Below, in pieces: positions 18,001 to 21,095 of a DNA stretch of 64,000 bases. A program made the position numbers and the translations under genes. This stretch comes from Nocardia fusca NBRC 14340 (lineage in GTDB: Bacteria > Actinomycetota > Actinomycetes > Mycobacteriales > Mycobacteriaceae): contig NZ_BDCU01000018.1 of assembly GCF_001618425.1 (NCBI RefSeq), positions 558,001-622,000 on the forward strand, given 5' to 3'. The notes beneath the pieces are model-generated. The model made no database searches. It saw only the letters and a list, made by a program, of their open reading frames with translations, and had not been told where the DNA came from. How positions within the stretch are numbered: the first letter of the stretch is position 1; each line of letters begins with the position of its first letter.

Positions 18001-18437
18001 CCGCAGGCCGTCCGCGTCCGCATCGTCTGGACATACGCCTCGAGCGCACCCCCATACGCGAACATGATCGCCGCATGGATCAACGTCCACGCCAGAATCA
18101 CCGCGAACCCGATCACCGTCCACTTCTGGACCTCGAACGCATTCGCCCCCTCATACAACTGTTCGGCCTGCGCGTCCAACCGATCGGCCTGGAGATTGCA
18201 CTCCGCCGCCGTATCCCGGCACGCCCCCTCGAACTGAGCACCACCGACCCCACCGAACCCCAGCCGCCGCCCATCAGCCCTGCTCGAAAGAAACTCCGCC
18301 CCCCGGCGAAGCCGCTCCGCCTTCGCCGACAACTCGTCGGCCTCGCGACGCATTGCATCTTCCCGCGCCTCCGGGAAATGCCCGGCAACAACTTCTAGAA
18401 CCGCGGGCGGCAGCCACCACGGCAACAGCAGAGACAA
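1..18437 (-). CDS. Giant ESX-type multidomain protein (WXG100-like, SecA-like, HTH arrays, papain-fold toxin-like); 3' end outside window
   Basis: A single reading frame without a stop runs from TTG 18437 to the left edge: 6,145 residues visible, and the stop lies outside. I translated most of it codon by codon and spot-checked the rest. Order: WXG100-like head with a membrane helix (residues about 1-300), Pro/Ala linker, SecA-like ATPase (about 755-1335), Thr/Pro linker, two copies of a roughly 110-residue module flanking two LuxR-like HTHs (about 1570-2230), five XRE-like repeats (2324-2770), a sigma-70-like block (about 2776-3013), a papain-fold-like core (Cys3154), ten LuxR-like HTHs (3347-4240), coiled coil, a second core (Cys4716), more coiled coil, and a third core (Cys5968). 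TTG was chosen because TGA lies two codons upstream, an AGGGG-type ribosome site precedes it, and the residues it adds (LPWW..., VAGHFPEA) fit CpnT-type heads; ATG 18353 is the alternative. Likely an ESX-exported polymorphic toxin, but function is inferred only. Confidence 0.9.
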   Translation of the reverse strand, partial: MSLLLPWWLPPAVLEVVAGHFPEAREDAMRREADELSAKAERLRRGAEFLSSRADGRRLGFGGVGGAQFEGACRDTAAECNLQADRLDAQAEQLYEGANAFEVQKWTVIGFAVILAWTLIHAAIMFAYGGALEAYVQTMRTRTACGIASRKLLEYFAGMSARAAAERGVLALSVKAAGFGAAQGGGINLAVQLKQVGYEQRGEVAWKDVKVAAVAGGFGGAAGVVAGKWVGDRWVVPATLARADLADTMGKRVGIQLGGALLTGGAGGLVGGIVGTGVAVKMSGEKFTLEAFTESLVPAVAGGFLGAAGHSLASMRAAAPPVVSGADAPEIAGVSRGSDADSGVGDAGRPLSEALVAHGPLRGVDPDAVPKSHRQKLNELLSGLLRDVDTDVRQVNSVDWRPGGISLPENVSPVKVDSLAPRAGSSPAAEGRDAGAGIEPGQSVRPGADPEPARVDSGGGPVAQPAGELHARLLQRLAREESVGELSAVAPGEPAVLPGGRGDIAEGSVAKPEKPTGVVAAEVNTSGGRDVRAGSLQPEAGGRPVSAGGDDAGVVAGRSAGSPENPVTAGKPEAGSVRPAAAGDEAVVAAGRSAESPEATATPRQPGVDGVVAREPAAGAVKAPGGTDSPASVRSTPEATPAKASGETKPPVNRADAVGKPLGYPDRAVSADASGAAFKPPVVKPEPQGGDIAGDAAVKPSGETPAKSSVSAEESARAAEDGGSARLDAESVDDPGVGTGDRDSWSGEGQDGPAAEEGSMGADLAAKYLREAHEVLARHAATDWSLVSPEGFDWMIRQSRDGHESAAAMVEIIRRGDPKHRVLRWTQVMAVLVARDGGVGNMQAGEGKTLVFLAAAALKSAQGGPVKVITTRDVLANEAFAEYNAILGEYGFDIVRMNPDSPYRDPVEGRPTIYIGTMNDAGFGELRGNVAPARRNGIDEIDEALVFADTTFVLSEGSGNPAAVEVEAAVADAHAFLTDARKAGLLTEFDFGREPGRVGGGTELSDAGQAKIEEILGRPLTDEETNRLTMAAAAEFEYVENDHYVVWHHPELGPEHVVGADGVRIVNPDSHKIYIIDQTSHKVMFDAETSTESRWNGGLAQAVEAKHGIQIRDDPASSASITAGEMFSADKSDEMFGFSGTADTVAGELSSKYGAQVVDIPRFKELQLKIADDYVAVGREGVISHQDAKLSAMASSIAERQPSGIPQLAVCNRNSEVARLSALLDEAGVEHIAVDAKFFLRHGVDAEAKLQQIFEEAGQRGKVLVINRQGGRGVDIPVAADVNADGGLHVLISGRSAESRAVDIQVENRTARSGGNGSAQYFTAVDDALYADAPEAQISIIRYAQHQDALAEHRAALAEHATAPSRETQEKLAQTLNKVEVTERHLAAANADIRALAEKLQPVGVRTADTHDPATAHLPNAPPATTDTFGPVSPATAQTAQPPPAPTTGNQPATGEAVGTPPTDPSVTPASTPGATNTVAPQNAVPLVQTPPVTVPGTSTETTGPTDTTTATGTAAPTDTSTPTGTTAAADTPAAVDTTTEDRVAEDSTTPPVTGPQRSVHESAEYPAELSAARRGDQAAARSLVDNHWSETLDHAITTLGLDSTTAPSGVMRQLAHALTFAGFRAAIQDGWSVPPEQSLQDWLREKTDNALLDGLGQFDAAGRRLAASALQAPPQQQLTGEQLDALEQLIRAVHAGYRANAAEETGEPTADVPEPAPAPVAEAAATRAPAETSDPTGISASARSTPVDSAAPGVVGSAAAADNPVPGGAENIPVPVGTVAASPDSAAPPKMDPNTARDLRALQRGVVSAYKKLEGVTDADPVVAALAAAPVELFGRFVDGLYPSQATALTLRLRQGLSEAQTAYVHNARTPGDQHWTAATVAALAAGGLRRLARSIATDHGVPGIGAPLTATELAVLDSTAQGLSRAAIAERSSMPRRTVAAIDRRTARKLGVANRAAAVAEATRRGELDPAAFPMPENPATAQLSERETAVLALTAKGCTPAAIAAILSLETAEVHTHLREIGRVLGTYIPAAMVAVGIRAGMLQVDGTQWSKWDRAAGETTADGVDSDPRAVVTADGASGRAAPVDPAALGRTAGDDSTLSRARAGDKAAEQALNTRYGRENIQRTVAMLGWEPGRGTPPVQLTRLAHAIHFRVMTFAAGNRWPVPAGRDVADWLFEVAQNTLFECLDRAKVHDRRLIGATITELHRGGGPTHEQLAAIQRLTAVATQDAHATATDAPDTAVISPVTAAPVRPSRYSRGDGAYQEPGVGAMVGGFDPALVTAINPDDPIGSHTVIGRGKVAPERGPVEVTLPRPVEFATVNEWLAEYRDAVGLSQSDFGGEAVSKSVVSLIESGRRNPTRNTLLKLIEANRIPDRLAREALIHFYDGEGLAQFDPGYEFRPHPRDYDPADPHAANKWLADLRHYLGRGRSEFGGEVDPTTIGRIELETRNVTPGVIREVCIANGIPASLARAALLRFFDGAGLAWFDPQGTRRPHPGEFDIEDPYAVNKWLAALRRYLGKTLEDFAGPITPSLVKHFERERRNPRAVTLRDLCAANDIPDEFVRSALRSFYDGEGLAHYDPGGEYLPRPTAIDPAEPFAVNRWLAALRRYLGVTQEEFAGPFSNVTIRASESFRSNPTAATVRDLCAVNGIADDIAREANVWFFDRKGMAWYDPDRVHPPSPTSYSDVNAWLLSWRRYLGRSQEEYSGRLSVGAVKHSERGRTVRPRLTSLRKLREANGIPQHFLVAAVERFYRREGVEEAEPEEQELFWRFHATRVGSAEEKALRDQIFARYAWVADAVGRKMARRTDDAHARDELAQVCRISIMSAIAEHIPTGVFAPHAWAAAVQGALSARYLAAYPGLNRSERELVVSVRRELGIQASRLQMDEDRLPSSVLAEALDVPVSEVDWARQIIKGTASIDRELVDGGSTLADLVGDDNAQSAFEIFELREDLKNALAGVADNTTVWNLVQLHLVDRDPLEEAAAHVGLSTAAAGEILARITAALPDLLPATPDERRSGTAEPVLHAPDERLLQRTWLSRYFDRTQQELAALAAAHAPLREAVVIPLDETPAAAMRRFESAWTTARDSGISAARLENFRRAMENYAATFRQIDRGDVTATREMRRALHRATRRDHDADTVARTALSRRTDCVGRVALLVNAYYRATSDVAQAMAVPEDTLEDGAPGPALSWLARGHFEDFGDGRDGLQAVAARLVERGWGAGMIVEEVYADGRSGHALFAVNDHGTIWLFDPDLPDVAPVRLHPDRLTVSGDVAYYRGIELSASGAATNRINTEPDEHDTGGSGVRRGESVTLYGRERSSRPIAEGRTDSPGSAGDPTSGMRSGLLSPGEAHIVRLVAGLAKGTHRSPARSLAALLGLTPEQANRMLLQLHSRVEGVADARVVSATEPGRSSEHLRLLPAQVDIAALLAGELLGGAPEDMTVVSPDTLQAFRAQVENRAGAALRPPEAEVLRLFMLGHSAKTAAAHLDLSTKTIGRRFARAEQELGTSGVIPTVLAAVRAGVLADDGERRGDVELSEIERRVLGAVAEGWSNETISTRLELGHWHRRRLMAELYEKFDVDNNLDLALAAQRQGLFGHTGPAFVHSRIDAPSDRPERLGERPLSASQRAVLGGIVEGLTNAEIADRLKISEGAVKAQVKRIYDKLGVTDREQLVGADSAVVAGLAGQADTRRLSTVELAVLRLIIQGMTNPVIAHRLDIPGSTVTFYVKRICDKLGVTERDSLVGNIGAFLAEMVQRATGPLSVRQLTVLRLIAQGRTNTEIARLFHVDEETIKTYVRRIRQKLDMAQRDDLVAASVRTSRPSADTEFTAAISEVADDQFLGLRRGLVLSYLVGNRMVAPDSAEALDRATDGELVDRILEHHDDSELVDIALALASADKSTIFRAAVGLDSVQRQRVNRAVASVRAGGRPDALKLSAVNKLAQETVGLLFPVPVAVASDDDLSTSELDVLELLAASRSNGEIATSLDTTEDAVKRHVSSILQKLDAVDRTSAVVQALRGRILRLEDLPESDPSRARPLNDREDRILVLLAVYDTYEDIATATGLSVSTVSAAVQNIVRAFGARNQTEALIRALHGRYLHLDEIPMTEAVATRELSRTELAALARVAAGESVDGVGEIVRALGAGSRTEAVVRALRMSLLDLDTVPLSDHPVRLSDRETEILPLVALGWANGAIAESLGISAETVKSTLALLYRKLGVGDRTGAVLESLRRGALDLDGIPFAAQNTTGTPRSRTESKHPGAGAPGGIPGPVTGFDGAGVVDAFGNRNRRGTRATHVPGDAPMGVPASGETDTDSGSSRASTSATSQGTPWSTAAVPDDSGPPNPAFDPRLAASPWTRDPDQESAPHPQGMIAGNSAEHGGGEAPPVSAGAPALTPWSGGRSSSRSDEQQQALPEVLLRDVLARRGIDSLESLLNPVPGADRVAAARLRGQVVAELIEEAARRGVHDELRARYPSLFGVIGELGHNLQQLRVECQVAGAAPHSTRAEFEAAGRLIDGIHALEVAMTTAHRYRSAARVKFADLNRELGFPVTGPEAVQQLRDRLAAVDGTDPRSAAGLRKLIELAENHARRQQGLGRLDLHATGLEALAAECRAARNELARDTARRAERLDAAAAAIETRTAELRELEQRLLAGLAEASRIATGTGAELSEAPAGATDGIRVVRNGAPARVVTTIADAEGMAGYQRPHSLEGLDDQCGRAALAANAARTGRDAGEIEPAVPGEGTLSSYIEARTERPGRPVKAHQVRTMRAAFDELHSWAAMAESRQPGAGHGKSIFVLTAGTEGLGHMVELVSVVDNGTIRIDCWDAGHDSIQQNFRPAAEPAGQKMIALWVDEHGFSVDPPEELVPRPVERGEDIAVATSDTGDAAARARQIALALARAGIDDIEQMVHRDGETAADARARGRRNAQLWDWAGDGLRTVLEEEYPAILGEAAGIPRAKRSELNELELWREFDDLRSREGALDEADYQRLRELEAIGALRDEGRARAKAMGVPFYLLSFPRGTGLGGAVGSLLFAYGDDTVPESEIWHPIVRSGVPEEWTELVRAGADFAELEHRPGRVTTTLVLHSYGDGESRNAREARAGNDLAAWVAAEAGAREVWASHGESPRVELVCRSNTNRGTQIWQEVADRLQGDGLDLAQVTRGETDDDIVRRAQHWVADLPDTPALLARSVAPAQHFVLGADPRTADKVVVVVGAEATTASLRMGLRRAVDAYAGELGDGRTVAVVLWQGDMARSLAAELAELAAHRENATDPERRIRLVADRPGWGLIQSIATDAQLKPHRKAFTNLPRTKPAPQGRLFTPTGRFADWAVAKISGSLPVRQPRGRRDRDPATAAVPVAVEPRLGELDTARRLARTTRADVHDKLKEIATHEGMTVADLSARRDELVDERAYAQQRLIEKIVEHERFSPPDESALLRVHADDVLARDDAPTDLRDEAERFAWYYDAIELIDAVPYLDDRIDRIDRLEAALFRAHALGAHDESAAGYLARLQSHLSKLEQAAIAIYRNELERVREHDGQNSIAALLADPHRQSLDDSFRNELAEALSVVAAIRALDGAAAPPLIGEALHALGDRDADRRRELHTMRDSAAESPALITQALASQREQRRRSAEELAAQIGTAPALLTPARVRRIAEVLERQRVQDARARAAAKCRTLDVEIESSEDVLAVTTRMLGIDRLRAALFQAQAHLSVLAGRLVAAQDEHRQLLDDYTFGFGAGLVDTEQVREQLRRAEQWRGGRYEHEGYLKVRAALHELLGLAGQRELRQWQIGRLQDLGYRLDTLAAERTRVLDERATVEERIEAQTELDFGWLSDDTGRGAQLRRFQAGQRAALAAMIGPDSLAEHELTAAELTAEQISMITLSRADLFADAVFHDRVAELRRLEQLIADVAEFDLLTTQLERIDAGLAKGLAADVDAVFAATVAPDRAEAGAEPAISTVEHLWQPAQRNCFVQSGLGVYEAAGGAAPAKLRGHVTGSAGVLARKSFDLLGADPREGGYRNLDEVAEHVEQTGDAVLVVLGFQGFTDASRPGSHAVHAFWEGEFEIRADGTRVPVPGAGEVVVIDNGERFAFTEWAAAQTGIRSVSGWEIMQGGTPRRPLVDGKSRAVAGLDYDNVGIAGRLTSRANN
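150..560 (-). other. Papain-fold (Tox-PL) -like core 3 of the giant protein
   Basis: The Cys is in PAQRNCFVQSGLGVYEAAG (Cys5968), the His in PGSHAVHAFWEGEFEI (His6051 or His6054) and the Asp in VVVIDNGERF (Asp6082). The RNC start followed by GSHAV...VIDNG is the clearest papain-fold toxin signature of the three. It is preceded by more than 1.5 kb of coiled-coil-rich sequence and continues toward the unseen C-terminus. Confidence 0.65.
3900..4310 (-). other. Papain-fold (Tox-PL) -like core 2 of the giant protein
   Basis: The Cys is in GLDDQCGRAALAANAARTGR (Cys4716), the His in TEGLGHMVELVSVVDNGTIR (His4807) and the Asp in RIDCWDAG (Asp4823). The GHxVELVxVxxNGxIRIDCWD pattern fits the His/Asp half of papain-fold toxins. 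A coiled coil (about 4450-5050) precedes it. Confidence 0.6.
5718..8400 (-). repeat. Array of ten LuxR/GerE-like HTH modules (3-12) in the giant protein
   Basis: Modules begin near 8395 (degenerate), 8050, 7830, 7565, 7355, 7148, 6550, 6325, 6095 (shortened, lacking the central HTH) and 5915. The best copies are module 6 (LSASQRAVLGGIVEGLTNAE, IADRLKISEGAVKAQVKRIY), module 7, module 8 and module 12 (LSDRETEILPLVALGWANGA, IAESLGISAETVKSTLALLY). Spacing within the runs is about 200 bp. A roughly 400 bp helical segment separates modules 8 and 9. The array covers residues about 3347-4240. Confidence 0.85.
8600..8990 (-). other. Papain-fold (Tox-PL) -like core 1 of the giant protein
   Basis: The Cys is in RRTDCVGRVALLVNAYYRAT (Cys3154), the His in DGRSGHALFAVNDHGTIWLF (His3239) and the Asp in LFDPD (Asp3254). 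This Cys...GHxxxVxxxxGxxxxxD arrangement is typical of protein-glutamine deamidase toxins of the papain fold. The assignment rests on motif order and spacing only. Confidence 0.6.
9400..10110 (-). other. Sigma-70-like block in the giant protein
   Basis: Residues about 2776-3013 resemble an RNA polymerase sigma factor. A region 2-like part reads FARYAWVADAVGRKMARR, then DELAQVCRISIMSAIAEH, then PHAWAAAVQGALSARYL. A region 3-like part reads SVLAEALDVPVSEVDWAR followed by SIDRELVDGGSTLADLVGD, and a region 4-like tail reads DPLEEAAAHVGLSTAAAGEI. The layout fits a SigB/SigF-type factor, but the -10 recognition residues are not conserved. I infer descent from a sigma factor, not activity. Confidence 0.65.
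10125..11468 (-). repeat. Five tandem XRE-like HTH repeats (88-94 residues each) in the giant protein
   Basis: Units begin at 11468, 11186, 10907, 10628 and 10364 (spacing 282, 279, 279 and 264 bp). Each opens with an N-x-W-L motif (NEWLAEYRD, NKWLADLRHYLG, NKWLAALRRYLG, NRWLAALRRYLG, NAWLLSWRRYLG). An XRE-like 'Q-x-x-FAG...E...R-NP' core follows, then 'L-C-AN-x-IP', and the unit closes with 'FYDGEGLA-x-YDP'. Unit 1 (LSQSDFGGEAVSKSVVSLIE) is the closest to a canonical XRE helix-turn-helix; units 2-5 diverge in the recognition helix. Confidence 0.8.
11760..12135 (-). repeat. Copy B of the ~110-residue duplicated module in the giant protein
   Basis: Second copy of the module at 13395-13728. 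The shared skeleton is R-x-GD-x-AA, then LAHA, a WPVP or WSVPP turn, DWL and a final EQL. It leads directly into the XRE-like repeat region. Confidence 0.5.
12300..12715 (-). repeat. LuxR/GerE-like HTH modules 1 and 2 of the giant protein
   Basis: Two adjacent HTHs. Module 1 has LTATELAVLDSTAQGLSRAA followed by IAERSSMPRRTVAAI; module 2 has LSERETAVLALTAKGCTPAA followed by IAAILSLETAEVHTHL. Both follow the GerE pattern LSxREtxVLxLxAxGxsxxxIAxxLxxsxxTVxxh. They correspond to residues about 1909-2046. Confidence 0.75.
13395..13728 (-). repeat. Copy A of a ~110-residue duplicated module in the giant protein
   Basis: Copy A begins LSAARRGDQAARSLVDNHW and copy B (11760-12135) begins STLSRARAGDKAAEQALNTRYG. 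Both continue with LAHA(L/I), a W-x-V-P turn and DWL, and end in LTGEQLDAL or PTHEQLAAI. The opening resembles sigma-70 region 2 (ARxGDxxAxxxL), but no full region 2.4 is visible. The copies bracket the first two LuxR-like HTHs. Confidence 0.5.
14430..16175 (-). other. SecA-like DEAD motor domain inside the giant protein
   Basis: Residues about 755-1335 read like a shortened SecA ATPase. Walker A is NMQAGEGKT (Lys about 848; SecA has MKTGEGKT), followed by KVITTRDVLANEAF (SecA: HVVTVNDYLA). The Walker B position reads IDEIDEALVFADT (about 937). Later come GGLAQAVEAKHGIQI, FSGTADT, INRQGGRGVDIPV and a motif VI-like GRSAESRAVDIQVENRTARSGG (about 1293-1316), the last corresponding to SecA's ESRRIDNQLRGRSGRQGD with its arginines largely replaced. 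The DEAD glutamate and Walker lysine are kept, so ATP binding and hydrolysis look possible, while the arginine finger region is altered. Confidence 0.75.
17480..18437 (-). other. WXG100-like N-terminal and membrane domain of the giant protein
   Basis: Residues about 1-300 resemble the WXG100-like head of CpnT-type ESX toxins: a short hydrophobic start (LPWWLPPAVLEVV), an alpha-helical stretch, and a transmembrane helix near residues 103-127 (WTVIGFAVILAWTLIHAAIM). A Gly/Ala-rich amphipathic region with repeated GG follows (GGIVGTGVAV). In the family this part is thought to carry the secretion or channel function; that role is carried over from family knowledge, not shown here. Confidence 0.7.
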
Positions 18438-18555
18438 AGATCACCCCTGCCCATCCACCGCGTCTACCTTTACTTCATACGCCCGAACTGTTCGTCCCGA
18501 TGTTCAGTCGATATTAATAAGTCCCCACCGCTGAGAAGTCAGCGAATCCGCAGCG

Positions 18556-18987
18556 TCACTGCGGCGGATTCCGCTCGCCGCGAAGAAAGGTGCGGATATC
18601 GCGCAAGTCGGGCACCTCGGGCACGAGGTCCGAGAGATCACCCATTTTCTCGAGTTCCTCGGTAGCGGGAGAGATGAACGCCTGCTGATGCTCGCGAGCA
18701 TGCTCGGCCGCCTGCGCGACGGTCTCGACGATCACGCGGGCCAGCTCGTCGGGGGATTTGCGTAGCGCCGATGGGGTGAGACTCAGCTCGGTGAGTACCC
18801 CGCCCGCATCAACGGTCGCTGCCACCGACCGGTCCACCGATTCGGCTCGGATTCGAGTCTCCTCCAGTTGCCGATACGTTTCGGCCAGCCGGGTCTGCTG
18901 CTGCTGGAAGGTGTCGAGCAGATCTTCGATCTGGTTCCTCAGCCCATTGTTGGCGTTCAACAGACCTTCTCGTTTCCACCGGTCCAT
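18556..18987 (-). CDS. YbaB/EbfC-like protein of an ESX locus
   Basis: 143 residues. The N-terminal half is a coiled coil (GLRNQIEDLLDTFQQQQTRL). The second half has a YbaB-like strand pattern (VAATVDAGGVLTELSLTPSA) and ends in an acidic tail. Small YbaB-like proteins of this kind accompany ESX substrates in mycolata; they resemble the nucleoid protein EbfC, but their role in secretion is not established. The gene lies 18 bp after the upstream WXG100-like gene and 118 bp before the giant gene, all on the minus strand, so one transcript is likely. ATG 18987 was chosen. Confidence 0.75.
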   Translation of the reverse strand: MDRWKREGLLNANNGLRNQIEDLLDTFQQQQTRLAETYRQLEETRIRAESVDRSVAATVDAGGVLTELSLTPSALRKSPDELARVIVETVAQAAEHAREHQQAFISPATEELEKMGDLSDLVPEVPDLRDIRTFLRGERNPPQ

Positions 18988-19005
18988 GGCTGCGTCCTTT
19001 CCGGA

Positions 19006-20685
19006 TCATCTGTTCATCGGTCGCCCGGCAGCGCTGCCCGCCATCGCCACCAGCAGCCGATGCAAGGTCTTGGCAGCCGCGGGAGCTTCGCTGCCGGCCA
19101 GCTGGACCGCGGCGAAACCCGCGGCAAGGGCTCGGCCGGGCGAGAAAGTGCGGTCGTCGAAGCAGTAGTCGCCGAGCTCTGCCCGCCAGGATTTGTACCC
19201 GCTGACGATCCGCCCGAGAGTCTCGCCGTGGGCCCCGCTGATTCGTAGATATTCGGTGATCAGCGCCCGCTGTGCTTCTGCCCGGGCGCGCAGCCCGCCG
19301 GTCAGGTCCAGCACATGGCCGAGCTCCCGCAGCATGGTCACATACATCGGACGCTGCTGCAGCAAGCTTTCCACGGGAACGTGGCCGGCCCGGGCGCGGC
19401 CGATGAGCACACCGGGGTCCGCGGTCGCGGTCACCTCGAGAACGATCCATGGTTCCGGAGGCTGCGACGAGTTCACCGCGGAATCCGCGGCACCCGCACT
19501 CCGATTCTCCGCCCGGGAGAGCGGCCCGGCATCAGCGACCTCGAGCCCGCACAGGATGGCGGGGTGCTCGGTGAGAACTGCGTCGACGGCTTCGGCGATC
19601 TCCCTGGCTGTCTGCTCGGCGATACCCGCCGTTTCGAATCCGATGATCTCGAGGTCGCGCCGTGCGGCCAGGTCACGCAGGATTTCCATGGCAGCCTCAT
19701 CGGTCTCGCGCCGAGCGCCCGCGGCGATCGCCTCTTTGCGCGCAGGCGGCGTTCGCCGGGGGTCCGCGTCCGGCTTCGCCGACGCCGGCGGCCGATCGGT
19801 AGTTCGCGGCGGAATTGCCCGCGGAGGAAACTGGCTTTCCGGAGCAGTGGCACCGATCGGTGCGCCGGATCGTGGGGAGCCCCCCGGGGAATTGCGACCC
19901 CAGGGGGTATCGGGCGACCCGGCGGAAGCGGGGCGGGCGGCCGTCGGCTTCGGGCCCTCCGGTGCTTTCGGGGCGCTCGCCTCGCTGTTTCGGGGAGGCT
20001 GCCCAGCCGGTGTCGCAGCCGCCCCCACCGGGGCCGAAGCTCCCGGAGCGTGCAGCGGAGGTTGCGGTTCGTGTTCCGGGCCACCCGGTTCGGTCCCGGG
20101 ATCGGGCGACCCCGGATCGTCGGAACCCGGCTGCTGCCGGGATTGCGGGGCCTCGCCCGGCTGCGCGCGATCCGCGTCGGTGGTGGCGTCGGGCTGCGTG
20201 CCGTCGGCGGCGTTCCGCCCCGCCTCGGAGGCGATCGAATCATCGGCCGGCCGCGTCGCCCCGGTGGACTGCTGCGTCGGCACTGCGGTCCGGTCCGCGG
20301 AGTTCGCCGCCGGGACGAGAGCCGGGGATATCGAAGCAGCCGGATCCGTGCCTGCGTCGGGGTAGAGCGCCGGATCGGAATTCCGTACCTGCGCGCTCCC
20401 GGCGTTGTCCGTATCCGTGTACGTTCCGGTAGCAGCACGGAGACCGGTGCCGAGGGCACGGACACGGTCCACCAGATTTTCGAAACCCGCCATGCCCTGC
20501 TCCGCAGTGGGCACGTAGCTTTCGGCGAAGGCTTTACCGGGCTCGTCGGTACCCCAGGATTCTCCCTCGCGGAGTGAGGTGGCCCTCAACTCCGCGAGCA
20601 TCTGCGCCAGTTCGTCGGCCATCTGGTCGAACTCCGCCGCCGAGGAATGCATCGCGTCCGGATCGAGCCACACCGGATCAGTCAC
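19006..20685 (-). CDS. WXG100-like ESX substrate with degenerate zincin-like C-terminus
   Basis: About 559 residues from GTG 20685, chosen because AGGAAAGG lies 7 bp upstream; ATG 20712 would add nine poor residues. The N-terminal 100 residues are a WXG100/EspC-like helical hairpin with WGTDEPGKAF in place of W-x-G. Residues about 110-330 are Pro/Ala/Gly-rich and probably disordered. The C-terminus has the layout of actinobacterial toxin metallopeptidases (LRELGHVLDLTGGLRA ... SPGRALAAGFAAV). The first histidine of HExxH is Arg, and the glutamate expected in the ALAEAF helix is Ala, so catalysis is unlikely. It heads the operon of the giant gene and may be its secretion partner (inference). 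Confidence 0.7.
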   Translation of the reverse strand: MTDPVWLDPDAMHSSAAEFDQMADELAQMLAELRATSLREGESWGTDEPGKAFAESYVPTAEQGMAGFENLVDRVRALGTGLRAATGTYTDTDNAGSAQVRNSDPALYPDAGTDPAASISPALVPAANSADRTAVPTQQSTGATRPADDSIASEAGRNAADGTQPDATTDADRAQPGEAPQSRQQPGSDDPGSPDPGTEPGGPEHEPQPPLHAPGASAPVGAAATPAGQPPRNSEASAPKAPEGPKPTAARPASAGSPDTPWGRNSPGGSPRSGAPIGATAPESQFPPRAIPPRTTDRPPASAKPDADPRRTPPARKEAIAAGARRETDEAAMEILRDLAARRDLEIIGFETAGIAEQTAREIAEAVDAVLTEHPAILCGLEVADAGPLSRAENRSAGAADSAVNSSQPPEPWIVLEVTATADPGVLIGRARAGHVPVESLLQQRPMYVTMLRELGHVLDLTGGLRARAEAQRALITEYLRISGAHGETLGRIVSGYKSWRAELGDYCFDDRTFSPGRALAAGFAAVQLAGSEAPAAAKTLHRLLVAMAGSAAGRPMNR

Positions 20686-21095
20686 TCGATCACCTTTCCT
20701 CCGCACCATCACCAGCAGGTTCGCTCAGTGTGGGCGATACCGCGTGATGGCGCATCCCGCGCTCGTCCTGATACTGGCAAACATGTTCCACCGGGTCCAG
20801 TAGCGTATCCGTGGCTCCGGTTCGGACCGCGGTCGAGAGTATGCCAGGATCCGCCGGTTCGACTGAGCGGTAAACACGAAGGGCTCCGGAGCAAATCTGC
20901 GGTTCCCAGCCAACGGATGACGGGCCGTCCCGGCACTCGCGATCCGCGCCGGCGCCTTTGCCGACTCCAGGACTACGCGCCCGCCAGGGCGCCGGACCGC
21001 GTCTTGACCTGACCTCGACCTCCCCCGCCCCGTTCCTGGCCGAACATCGACCGCGCGCCGACACCGGCCGCGCGGCGACGCGGCATACTCGTCAG
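20686..21095. other. Intergenic region between divergent operons
   Basis: About 410 bp between the ESX-type operon (minus) and the receiver/oxidoreductase gene (plus). Apart from the ribosome site of the 20685 start, I see no coding signal. Open frames here have poor codon bias. Promoters for both directions must lie here, but no clear -10/-35 pair stood out. Confidence 0.5.
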
